Shown: in pieces, positions 1 to 9,553 of the stretch
How the letters are laid out: each line of letters begins with the position of its first letter
How positions within the stretch are numbered: position 1 is the stretch's first letter
NCBI GenBank assembly: GCA_024180945.1
Contig: JAKSGN010000005.1
Coordinates: 3,100,001-3,164,000, forward strand
Length of the DNA: 64,000 nucleotides
From: Macrophomina tecta
Lineage: Eukaryota > Ascomycota > Dothideomycetes > Botryosphaeriales > Botryosphaeriaceae
Reading direction: 5' to 3'
Translations under genes and position numbers: made by a program
Notes under the pieces: generated by a model
Seen by the model: only the letters and a program-made list of their open reading frames with translations
What the model was told of the DNA's origin: nothing
The model's database searches: none

Positions 1-466
1 CCAGAGTGAGACCATAACGCCCAGGTATTTGGCGGTGGGAAGACGCTGCATGCCGTAGCCGTGTGGGAATTCAAAGGCGAGGTATGAGGCGTAGAAGATC
101 CAGGCGAGGGTCGAGAACTGGTCGGTATCGATGGATGCGTCTTCGTAGAGACCCATTACGGCTGCATAGTTGACTGTGGCCCATATATCAGTTCATGTTA
201 CTCTGAGTTTCGTTTACAGAAGAAGTGAGCATACTCAGAGTTTTGTCCAAATACTGGAGGCAGTAGCAACACCACATCAGTGGAATAATCATCCAGTCGA
301 TTTTCCGCACCAGTGCCTTCTCATCAACACGGGAGAAGTCCCCCGCGATGGCCTCCGTAGCGAGGAATCTCAAGGCCTCGTCTCCATCCTTGACGACGAT
401 GGCTGCCTTCGTCTTGTCGTCCGACACAGAATGCGCCTCGACGTCTTGTTTGGAAATGGACGTCAT
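1..466 (-). CDS. MFS transporter, allantoate-permease-like, 5' end only
   Basis: This is the N-terminal part of a major facilitator transporter and is cut by the window edge. Exon 1 runs from 466 down to 235 and exon 2 from 173 down to base 1 and beyond. A 61-bp intron (234-174) has a GTATGC donor and a CAG acceptor, and splicing gives DKTLINYAAVMGLYED. A charged cytosolic N-terminus is followed by DEKALVRKIDWMIIPLMW and YLDKTL, then NYAAVMGLYEDA. This pattern marks the first membrane segment and loop of the fungal anion:cation symporter (Dal5/Tna1) branch, which takes up allantoate, nicotinate and similar organic anions at the plasma membrane. The substrate cannot be inferred from this fragment. 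Family assignment is secure. Confidence 0.85.
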
Positions 467-1090
467 GGCACAGGCTCCGGCGGCACCCGGTGGAAATTAC
501 AGAATTTAGAATGACCAAGAAGATGAATGAGAGGGGGTATAAGGACGAATGAAGTTTCAGGTAGCATGTGAAGGCAGACAGGAAATTGTCCCGTTCAGCC
601 GTTGAGGCCTGAAATCAGCGACATCGTCACTGTATTTCATCAGGTATCGCCTTGTCCAACCCTGGTTACACTCCCCACTTTCACCTGCGGGTGGGTACCA
701 ACGATGTGCTTGATATCTTATCAGGAGCATGGTCTTACCAATGCGGGCCTGCGGCTTATCACAAGCAATGCCGGCCCATCTTCGACTGTGGACTCGGCTG
801 TTGAAAGCGGATAGAAAGGTGATGATGATGATCTGTAATGACATACGTCGGGGAGCGAGATCGGATGGCGCTTTCCGTTATGAGTCGTCGTGCGGTCTGG
901 AGTATGGGGAAGGTTCGCGGCGGAGATCTTCAATGCTCGCTTGTTTTTCCCGATGGAGAAGGAGATTATCGTGCCGCGGAGTTGATGGCCTGGTGGCAAA
1001 TCGTCCGCAGCGTAGAGTGTTTGTGGCGCCGTTACCTAACATCTATTTCTTTGTCCGGTAGCCATCTGCTTGGAAGTAGCATCGATGGCT
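467..1090. other. intergenic, no gene seen
   Basis: This is the upstream region of the MFS gene and the downstream region of the F-box gene. The short reading frames here have no recognisable protein features, and I see no RNA gene or repeat. Confidence 0.6.
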
Positions 1091-2536
1091 TCAGCAGAAG
1101 ATGACGGATATGCCAGACGAGCCAAGGAGATGGACAAAACGTCTAGTATGCTCAAATTCCAGTGGAAGCCAACTGTTTGATTCCTTGCCATACCTGTAGA
1201 ATCCCCGACAAATGCGCAGTTCCTTCAGGTTTGGCAAGTACTGATCCTTATGTTGGGCAAGTCCAGAAAGGAAGAAAAACAGGCATTCCGTTTCCTCGCT
1301 TGGCTTCATCTCGTCCTGGTCTCCCCACCAAAAGTCAGATTCAAGTTGAATAACCAGTCCTTCAAGACTGCGAGGCAGACGCATATTGATGGGCAATGTG
1401 GGTTCGGCTTCGGAGTTGCCAGGGAACTCTAGGAACATATCCACTGGTACATTCAAATGCCGCAGCTGTACGAAGGCCTGGAATGCCTTTTCATTGAGAG
1501 GCTCACCTCTGTAGCACCCGCCATCATCGAATACTTCGATGGAGAGATCTTCGAGGCATTCCTCGAGTGGCCAGAGTGCTTCCCTGATCGACGTCATGTC
1601 CACCCTGCCAGAGTCGTAGGCAAAGCGATTCAGACCGTCAGCCATATCTATGCCGAATTCGAGCTTCTGTAGATTTCTCGGCCAGCTCAAAAGGTGGGCT
1701 ATCTCATGGTGGATCGGGCCGCATTGGGAGAAGGCCAGGTGAGTGACGTCGGATGTGCTTGGCTGCCGACATGCTTCGGGTATAGGGACGTTCAGGCGGA
1801 GCATTTGGTCCAAACATACGTGCTTCAACGAGGGTATTTGGAAGAGATGCAGTAGGGTTGCAAAGTCTGGGTTCTCGTGCAGGCAATTCGTGATGGGAAT
1901 GGTCAAAGAGTCCAGGCGGGTCAAAGCGAAGGGGACTGTTGAGTACAGGAGGGGAATAGAGAGATGAAGAGTCTGCAGGGCTGCGGACTCGGCCAGGAGA
2001 TTCGCAGTTTCTGCTACGAGGTCATTCAGCTGAGCCTCAGCGTCGGTTTCGAAGCGCTCGGGCTCTGCCCAGCTGTGCGGAGAGCCGTTGTTGGTCCAGC
2101 AGAGGCGCACATGCTGGACGGTGGATCGCCAGCTGGGCCAAGTGGATAGAGAACGGCGGAAGCGGGCAAGGTCGTGGATGCGGGTGCCATCTGCTTTTGT
2201 GGCAAATTTCCAGCCCTGGGCAAAGTAAAGGCGGCGATACAGGTGTTTCCGGGCGTCTTCACAGCAGCTGCGAGAAACGAGAGCGAGGGCCTGCAAGGAG
2301 CCGGGGGAGCAGTACTGCATGATGCAGTCCCATAACTCTGGCGGCAGCACGGACTGGCCACAGGACGCCATTGGGGAGAGACCGGTTGGGCGCGGCGAGT
2401 GCTGGATGGCAGAGGATGGGATGGTGGTGCGGTGCAGTAGTAGTGGCGGCTGCTCAGAAACGGAGGCGCTAAGTACCTCCTCAGCATCAAGCGAGCTCGG
2501 GGGCGGGCGCAATCCGCGGAGCCCTTCCTCCATCAC
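1091..2536 (-). CDS. F-box protein with LRR-like C-terminal region
   Basis: This single-exon frame of 481 residues probably encodes a substrate-recognition subunit of an SCF ubiquitin ligase. The F-box lies at about residues 63-105: LPPELWDCIMQYC, then LQALALVSRSCCEDARKHLYRRLYF, with the Leu-Pro start and hydrophobic spacing that bind Skp1. The rest is rich in leucine, with irregular LRR-like stretches such as LQKLEFGIDM, LEDLSIEVF and LKELRICRGF. That architecture is common in fungal F-box proteins of unknown target. The first 55 residues are Pro/Ser-rich, and a second Met at residue 56 (about 2371), just before the F-box, could be the true start. It is transcribed in the same direction as the MFS gene 0.6 kb away, with no sign of co-regulation. 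Confidence 0.8.
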   Translation of the reverse strand: MMEEGLRGLRPPPSSLDAEEVLSASVSEQPPLLLHRTTIPSSAIQHSPRPTGLSPMASCGQSVLPPELWDCIMQYCSPGSLQALALVSRSCCEDARKHLYRRLYFAQGWKFATKADGTRIHDLARFRRSLSTWPSWRSTVQHVRLCWTNNGSPHSWAEPERFETDAEAQLNDLVAETANLLAESAALQTLHLSIPLLYSTVPFALTRLDSLTIPITNCLHENPDFATLLHLFQIPSLKHVCLDQMLRLNVPIPEACRQPSTSDVTHLAFSQCGPIHHEIAHLLSWPRNLQKLEFGIDMADGLNRFAYDSGRVDMTSIREALWPLEECLEDLSIEVFDDGGCYRGEPLNEKAFQAFVQLRHLNVPVDMFLEFPGNSEAEPTLPINMRLPRSLEGLVIQLESDFWWGDQDEMKPSEETECLFFFLSGLAQHKDQYLPNLKELRICRGFYRYGKESNSWLPLEFEHTRRFVHLLGSSGISVIFC

Positions 2537-3727
2537 CCTCCTCCTCTCTTCATCGCAGCCTTCTCCGTCGCAAGCTTCACCTCATCTCCCCAGCTGCACC
2601 AAGCCCAATTGCATCCAGGCAAACTAGCAGGCACGGCATGCACTCCCATCTGTTATCTCCACAGCCCTCCGCCCTAGGGTTTCAGCCTGCCAAACTCCAA
2701 CTCTGGGAATCATCTCCGCCGCCCTTTCATGTCGCTATGTTACCGTTGTTGATAGCCCTTGCGTCAGTCCTCATTGGCGTCGGCCACTTGACTTCCGGCC
2801 TTTGGCGCCCCTGATTCCAATCGAGCTCTGCATTCCCGGGACGAGTCAATCTGGTCCGCTGTGATCTTCTCTCAAGTCTGCCGCCTCCGCTGTCTGCCAG
2901 CTTGCAAACACCCGCCTGGTCGACCCGGTGTTTCGTCATTGAAACGCCTTCCCAGCGCCAACGGCACTCTTTTCCATCATTGCGTGAGACCGTCTAGCTT
3001 CGTGCAGCGGCACTAGCTCCATAGCTCATAGGACCTCTCGGCAAATCTCAGTGACGGGCTGATAATAGAGCTTCTTTGCTCCTGCAGATACTCCATATTG
3101 TGTATTTAGAAATGGGGCCGATAGCTCTATTTTGGGAACAGACATTCTTCTCACTGCTCCTTGAACCCGGTACGGCTGCTGATGTAGGCATCACTACGCG
3201 GCATTGTCGCAATGACATTCAGTCAAATCCTCAGTTCCGGGCCGGTAGCCCACTTGGGACCTTGTCCTGGATACTGCCGCCTGAAATGCCTATTTGGCTT
3301 GAACGGGAAGCGCAAAACACTTTAGCTACAGTGGCCTTCTCCCACAAAACACAAGCTGCTGAACAACGAACAAAGTGCTGACTTTAAGCCACGCCAACCG
3401 GCAAACAGGACGGCAACTACACCGTTACTGCAATTTGTGTCAGCCGAATTAGACTTTTGTGGCTTGCATGCACTTCCCAGAACCAACAACATGATTAAGG
3501 CCGCCTACTACAAGGAACCTGGCATCCTTCGCGAGTCCCAATTTCGGTCCTCCACTGTTGCAAAAATGAAGTCACGCTTAGCAGCATGAGCATTCTCATA
3601 TGAATATCACGCTCTTTGGCTTTTTCATCAATTTGCTCCCAACTTACTATAGTTGACCTTTCTAGGGTCCGTCCACTCCTTTCCTTCTTGAATCTTTTTC
3701 GGACGATCAAATCTGAAAGCAGAAGCT
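2537..3727. other. intergenic between divergent genes, no gene seen
   Basis: About 1.2 kb lies between the F-box gene (minus) and the secreted-protein gene (plus), so it must hold both promoters. No long frame with coding character, tRNA or clear repeat is visible. Confidence 0.6.
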
Positions 3728-6700
3728 ATGACAACCCCACATCTTCTTTCACTTCTCCACCTCTGCCTTCTGGTAATGTCTTCTTCAGGAAAATTGATCG
3801 GCGATCCGACCTCATGGAATACCACCATAATCAACAACTCCAGCTCGGTGTTATTTGCTTCGACAACCAGCTTTATTAGTAGCATAATTTCCACCACTGA
3901 CCCCAAATCAGCTCTTTTCAACACCTCGTTGACCGTCACATCCGATATCCGCACTCCAGTTTTCACGCCGGGTACTCCAACACCCATTGCCTTCCCACAT
4001 GGAACTGCTGTTGCTTCTTCCAACACTTTTTCGAGCTCGAATTCGAACCCAGTCTCCGGAGATTCTTCTACAGATAGCTTGAATCCTGGAACCAGTGCAA
4101 CCGAGGGTAGTTCGATGATTGCCCCACCTCCAGTAAACAGCTCTGCATCCTTGGTACCCTCATTTGCTTCTGGTAGCTCGGAGTCGACCAATAACACCGT
4201 TTCCACCGGAGGTATTCTTTCTTCAACAGAAACACCTCCAAACGCGACGCTACCAGGGGGAGCCTCGACACCAGGGATCTCTAGCACTGATGGCCCCTTT
4301 TCGGGTTCGCCGACAGGATCTAGTGTGAACAACTCGCCGTCCGCGAGCTCGGGGGCCAACTCTACTGCCAATGAATCCTCTGCAATTAGCACACCTATCG
4401 CCACCCATGGGTCCATTACCAGCATACCCTCAGCTACCCCTACGACTTCATCCGAATCAAGCAATTTTCCACCAATGGCGACCGCCACGGCAAGTTCTGC
4501 TTCGACCCAATCCGTCAGCACCATCGATGGTGTCACAACCAATACTCACATCACCACGACGGACTCAGATGGCCACCAGACCATTATTCCCATCCTGTGG
4601 AGGTGTCCCTTTTGTGGAGGTGGTGGCATCGAATTGTTCGGCTTTGGTCCTGGGCCCCGCGTTTTCGTCTGGGCGCCTGTTCCGCCTTTCTCTGGCCTGC
4701 CACCGGTCACTCTCGACAATGAAAACAACCCTTCTATTGAAACCTCTACTGGAAAGCCTGGTGCTTCATCAACAGCCTCCTCCCAATCTAGCTCCTCCAC
4801 AAGCTCAAGTGTTATTGAACAGCTGTACGTCACTTGCCACGAGATCACCACCTCCGGATCGACAGGCCTGGTGGCGGCGACTGCCTCTTGCGAGACATTG
4901 ACTTCGACTATCACCGGCTGCTACTTGACAGCTTCGGCTACCACGACTACGGCGACGGCAACAGCTACCTGCTGGCAATATCTGATCGAGAGTTCAAAGT
5001 TGCCCGACGAAGGGGAATCTGAACTTGAGACGGACATCAAGAAGAGGGGCATTGCGGGCCGCATTGCCTACGAGGTTGCAGAACCGAAAAGCTTGAACCC
5101 GGGTGAGTCAAGTGAGACCCCTCATGATAGGGAGGCAGTGCTGTTCTTACGACAGTATTCGAGTAAGACCACTTTCACCATGCATAGCGCTCACTATTAT
5201 ATCCTGCTACAGCCGGAAGTTTGGCGAAGCGTGCCGGTGGGATTAGGACCTTTGGTACATGCGACATCAGCAAAGAAGTCAAATATCCTGCATGGCCCAG
5301 CGCGAACGAACTGCAGAACAAGAGGAACGCTGCTAAAGTCTCAACGGACCAGTGGTGGTACAGGGTCAAGACCGGAACGTGTGGCGAGCTTGCCAGTCTC
5401 TATCACGATCCAACCTTCTTGAGGAAAGCTGATCTCAACGAAGTGAATGCTGACGATGTTTGTGAGTATACCCCGCAACAGAACGCCCAAAGATAAATTG
5501 TCCGAAAATAATGTTCGCTGATCCAAATCCGCTTGGTAGTTGAGAAAGCAATCCTGAAACAGTTCCTCGATACAATCTTCGCCACTGGAAATACAGACCG
5601 ATGCAAAACTTTCAACCAGTTGTTCGTTGATCAGACTGACGGGAACTTTCCGGATGGCTTTAAGCCCGGTCAGGGTGATCCCAACGCTGCGAAACAAATT
5701 CGTTTGCAGTCACTGTTCAATCGAGTCCCCAAAAAGCTCAATTTTTACTTCGTTGGGCTCGACAGACAAGTTAACGCACTGAAGGGTACTCTTTTTAACC
5801 CAAAGTTGGATGGAATTGAGGCACCCAAGTCCACCGGGAGCGATGTGGATGTTCAGAAGAATCTGAACTTATGGAACCGGATCGGCATGGTTATAGACTT
5901 CTTGAAGATGGATGTCGTTTAGACGGTGTTTGTTCAAGGTCAGAATGAGGTGAATGCGGCTTTCGTCAGGTTTGACGAGTTGTAGGGAGGGTGTGCGGAG
6001 CCAATCAATTTTGCCTTCGTAAGTTTACTTAATAAGAGACATCGCTTCAAATTCGGCTGACCATCCATCTAGAAATATCAAGAATACATCAAGGAGCTTC
6101 TCCAAGACAACATCGCTTCTATTCAGGCTCATGTCAGTGGTGTATCAAGTTCACTGGTGAAGTATGCAACGACAACCGTTGAGAACAAGCCGGACGAGCT
6201 TAATAGCTATGGTAAAGCAATGTAAGTCCTCCGTGAGGAGATGGAATATCCATCCGGACTTATATGTCGACGAATATCTTTTACCTTTGTGTCATAATGA
6301 CGACTTGAACACACCAACTAGAAGTGATGAAGAAATGTGCTAACAGCGACAGTCGCGCTCTTGAGAAGGCATATGCGCCTGGTAACCTGGCATTCCCCAC
6401 AGATCCCCTTTTGGTCTTCCCCGAGACAACTGCAGATATAAAGAAACGTCAAGCTGCTTGCACCTTGTCCGCCCCTCCGTCGACTGCTACTTCTATGGAA
6501 GCTTCCGCAACAGCCGAACCGACCAATGGATCACCGGCGTCTGCCAGCTCTGCGGCAGCCGCGAGTCAAATATCCGTCTCCTCAGAGAGTGCCGCCTCAG
6601 TTTCTTCAGCCAGCGCAGCTTCACTATCTTCTACAAGCGAAGCCTCTGTTTCCTCCGCTAGCGCAGCGTCAGTCAGTTCTGAATCCGCCGCATCGGCTGC

Positions 6701-7268
6701 AAGTGCCAGCTCTGCAAGCGCAGCCAGCGCTAGCTCAGCCTCGGCCGCTGCGGCCGCCGCCAGCAACACGGCCGACTGCTACCTGTGGTCCTATGCCTCC
6801 CCCGCCTATTCCATCCAAGTTACGCCCATCGACAAGTGGGCCGGCGCCGACGGCGCCTCGCTCAAGCGCGAGGAGAAGGGGTGCGGCGCCCTCACATTGT
6901 GGGAATTCGGCTCCTGGTCCAACGGCACGCAGTGGGCCACCTTCAATCTGCCCACCCTTATCAAGGCCGGCTGCGTCGAGCGCGCCATCAAGAGCGCCGG
7001 CGGGCCTGCCGGCCTCCAGTGCGAGGGCATGGGCTTCTTGGATGGGTTCATACAGGAGGATGGCAGTATTGGCGAGGCCGTCGCGGAGATGCCGGAGGAT
7101 GTGGGTATCGGCTTGCTGGGAGGTGCGGGCGGACTCGGTACGAACAAGGTGTTTGCCGTGGCGGATGATGGAGAGGGCGCGAGTGCGAAGGTGGTTGCCG
7201 GACCGCATGGGCTGCCGCCCGCGCCGGAGCCGACGGTTGGGATGCTGCCGCTTGCTGTGCCTCAGTAG
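3728..7268 (+). CDS. secreted Ser/Thr-rich protein, five exons, two in-frame TAG codons
   Basis: My model is exons 3728-5102, 5213-5461, 5540-6018, 6073-6221 and 6347-7268. Introns of 110, 78, 54 and 125 bp all join in phase, for 1,058 codons including the stop. The protein starts with a hydrophobic signal-like segment (MTTPHLLSLLHLCLLVMSSS). About 430 Ser/Thr-rich residues follow, including a short Gly/Pro-rich patch (WRCPFCGGGG) and a Thr-rich Cys region, as in heavily O-glycosylated secreted or wall proteins. A globular part (exons 2-4) has several Cys and a KYQEYIKELLQDN helix. Then come an Ala/Ser repeat tract and a C-terminal domain with four Cys. I do not recognise the globular domains. 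In exon 3 the frame is interrupted by TAG at 5920-5922 and again at 5983-5985, while protein-like sequence continues through both. The copy may be a pseudogene, or a weak 72-bp intron (5914-5985) may remove both stops. Confidence 0.6.
6520..6775 (+). repeat. Ala/Ser low-complexity coding repeat
   Basis: About 80 codons of the last exon of the secreted-protein gene encode imperfect repeats of the form SSASAAS / SSESAAS, ending in a poly-Ala run. The tract is probably an O-glycosylated linker between the middle domain and the Cys-containing C-terminal domain. Such runs change length easily by slippage. Confidence 0.75.
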
Positions 7269-8687
7269 TGAGTGTCAATAAGATGACTGGGCGGCAGGCT
7301 GTTCTGAACCACGTTTCTTTTCATTCTCTTGTGGAGACGACCGATTCTGCCTAATCGCAGATGCGGAGGCCGTGTGGGCTTCTGGGCGTCAATTCTTTTT
7401 CACACGCTAATCTACTGCAATGCCGCTGGAGCGGATACTTACAGTTCATCAGCGTGGGCAGCTACAGGGGGGGCATTGTACTTGATCATATTTGTAGGCG
7501 GATTAATGATAAGCTGCGCATGATCTCCAGCGCGCATCGAAATCTGTGCGGGTCAAGCTATTAGATGCTGGACGTAGGAACTGGCGTAGTTGTGAGAACC
7601 TGATATATACAAGGATTGACACCATTTCTAGCTTGATTGACGCTTCAACTCTATTCTTATCTGCGCTCTCCGGCGTCAGCTTTTCGGAGCGCAAAAGGCT
7701 CGTTTCGGGTGGACCACCCTCAGCTCGCTACGGAGGGTCGGCCACTTTCAACGATACACACTAGTACGCTGCATATTGAAAAGTGTATGGAAATTTTTGC
7801 GAGTGTCTGTTAAGCACACTTGTTGGTCAATTACCGCCTCGAAACCTCTGCACAACCGGTTGTTGGTGCTAAGCGCAAACGAAAAGTGACTGAATTTTTG
7901 CAGAGTGCCCCTAAGACCTGATCTTTCCTGTTAGTTGTCAGGTATCCCTCGACATTCTCCCACTATCGGCCTCTTTCCATGTTCTTGGCAGCGTTACGAC
8001 TCTTTCGAAGGTGGCAGAAGGATACAATTGCTCTTCTGGCTTTGCGCGTGAACAGCCTCTCCACCACGATTGGGATGATGAGACTTCGTTTAGGTCGCGA
8101 AGCTACAGGTATGGACACTGCCAAATGTCATCCATGTTTCTCCTCACTCAAAACTGTGATATAGCCTCGAGAGCCCGTATTGAGGCCTTCTCAGCCCAAT
8201 AACTCACTCCATTCGTCTCACTGCTCCAGTTCCCTGAAATCGCTCAAAGAAGTCCAGTATTCCGAGTATTTCTTCAGGGATCAATCGGAAAATGCTTGTC
8301 AACTTACTTGTGCTTTCTTCATGACTATCTAGCACTCTAACTAAATTATTGCGGATTGAGGCAATGGCTGGAAAGTAAGCCGAAAATGAGAAGCTACACT
8401 GGAAACTAAATGGCGGCATTACCACCTTCATGTACTAAAATAGTCGTTTCTCCAGGTTATCATTTTCTTTGCACCGCATTGGATACACCTGAGGAAAAAG
8501 TTCCGCTCATTGAGACAGTGGAGTTGTGTTTGTGGGGGACTAGACTTGAGTTGATGCGGAAATTGCCATGACGTGCTTTGCCGCGTCATTCTTCTCGCAG
8601 GACATCGTGAAGAACGAATAAGCCTAAGAAGCGAGATCCAGTGGACGCATGGAAATCATTGTTTTTTTTTTTTCTTTCTCATACAGC
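7269..8687. other. intergenic, no gene seen
   Basis: About 1.4 kb lies between the ends of two converging genes. Short frames only, none with a motif or splice-supported extension. A T-run near 8660 borders the 3' end of the RidA-family gene. Confidence 0.6.
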
Positions 8688-9168
8688 TCAGTTCTTGTCT
8701 CCAACACCTGGCTCATCCAATGCGACCACTTCGATCTCCACCCGCATGTCGTCCTCGCCAAGCCGGGTAACACCAACGCAAGTCCATAGGGGCTTGTGGT
8801 TGGGCATCCATTTCTTAAAATTGCGTACCATGGCCTGCAGCGCCTCGTTGTTAATAGGCACATGGTACGAGTTCACTCGGAAGACCTGAGACCATCCTTT
8901 CCCTCCAGCGTCCTTGAGGTTGCGGTCAACGTTTTCGAATGCTTGGTCGATCTGTGCATTGATTTCTGTGTTGAATTCGAAGGTATTAGGGTCCCATCCT
9001 CCTGTTGAGCCAAGAAGTAAGTAGAACAACTCAAGCATATCAGCTAGGTGTAGTACCCTGGCCGGAGCATTCAATGCGATTGCCAATACGAACAGCCTGG
9101 CTATAATAGTGGGATTCCGCCGCCTTCTCTCCCCACCCCTTGTATGTGTAAAATTGAAAGCCTGACAT
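8688..9168 (-). CDS. RidA/YjgF/YER057c-family protein
   Basis: Two exons, 9168-9057 and 9001-8688, flank a 55-bp intron (GTACTA..CAG) and give 141 residues. The start is the ATG at 9168 (MSGFQFYTYKG); upstream sequence in this frame does not resemble the family. Family signatures are YSQAVRIGNRIECSGQGGWD near the N-terminus, DQAFENVDRNLKDAGG in the middle and RVEIEVVAL at the end, forming the chorismate-mutase-like trimer fold. Bacterial RidA hydrolyses reactive enamines/imines and uses an Arg in a PARSC motif; here that stretch reads PLWTC, so the Arg is missing. The protein probably belongs to the broader fungal branch and may bind rather than deaminate. It is divergent from the Zn2Cys6 gene, with 385 bp between the start codons. 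Confidence 0.85.
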
Positions 9169-9553
9169 CGTACTTGCCGAAATTGGATCAGAAATGCAAT
9201 AATAGGCGGCAATCTCGTGCGAAGGTGAGAAAAAGCGTGAGGAGGCCTTCCGTTACTGCCGACGGCGATTATTGATATAGTCACAATCACGTGACACTTG
9301 ACAGGGGCGGAATATAAATTCCTCTCGAGGTCCGTTCATTACCAAGCCTCGATGAGAAACCAGCATCTGCACAACGTGCAGAATTTGCACTGGACAGCCA
9401 GTTAACATCATAGAAATCCGTCTGAGAGTCTGGTTTCTTTATTTGCTTTTCGCCAGTTCCCATTCGGCGCTACTTCCTGAGCTGACTCCAAGCATAATTA
9501 CAGCTTACGGCCGGGGTCGATCACTCCCCATTCCATCGAGTATCCCCTCTAGG
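9169..9553. promoter_or_regulatory. shared promoter of RidA-family and Zn2Cys6 genes
   Basis: This 385-bp divergent control region contains the palindrome TCACGTGA at 9287-9294, a CACGTG E-box of the kind bound by bHLH factors. A TATAAA box lies at 9313-9318, about 240 bp upstream of the Zn2Cys6 start codon. The function of both is inferred from sequence only. Confidence 0.5.

Noticed and set aside
3628..4542. 304-codon open frame on the minus strand
   Set aside because: It is the mirror of the Ser/Thr-rich coding repeat of the secreted-protein gene, with Val/Glu-rich low-complexity sequence and no motif.
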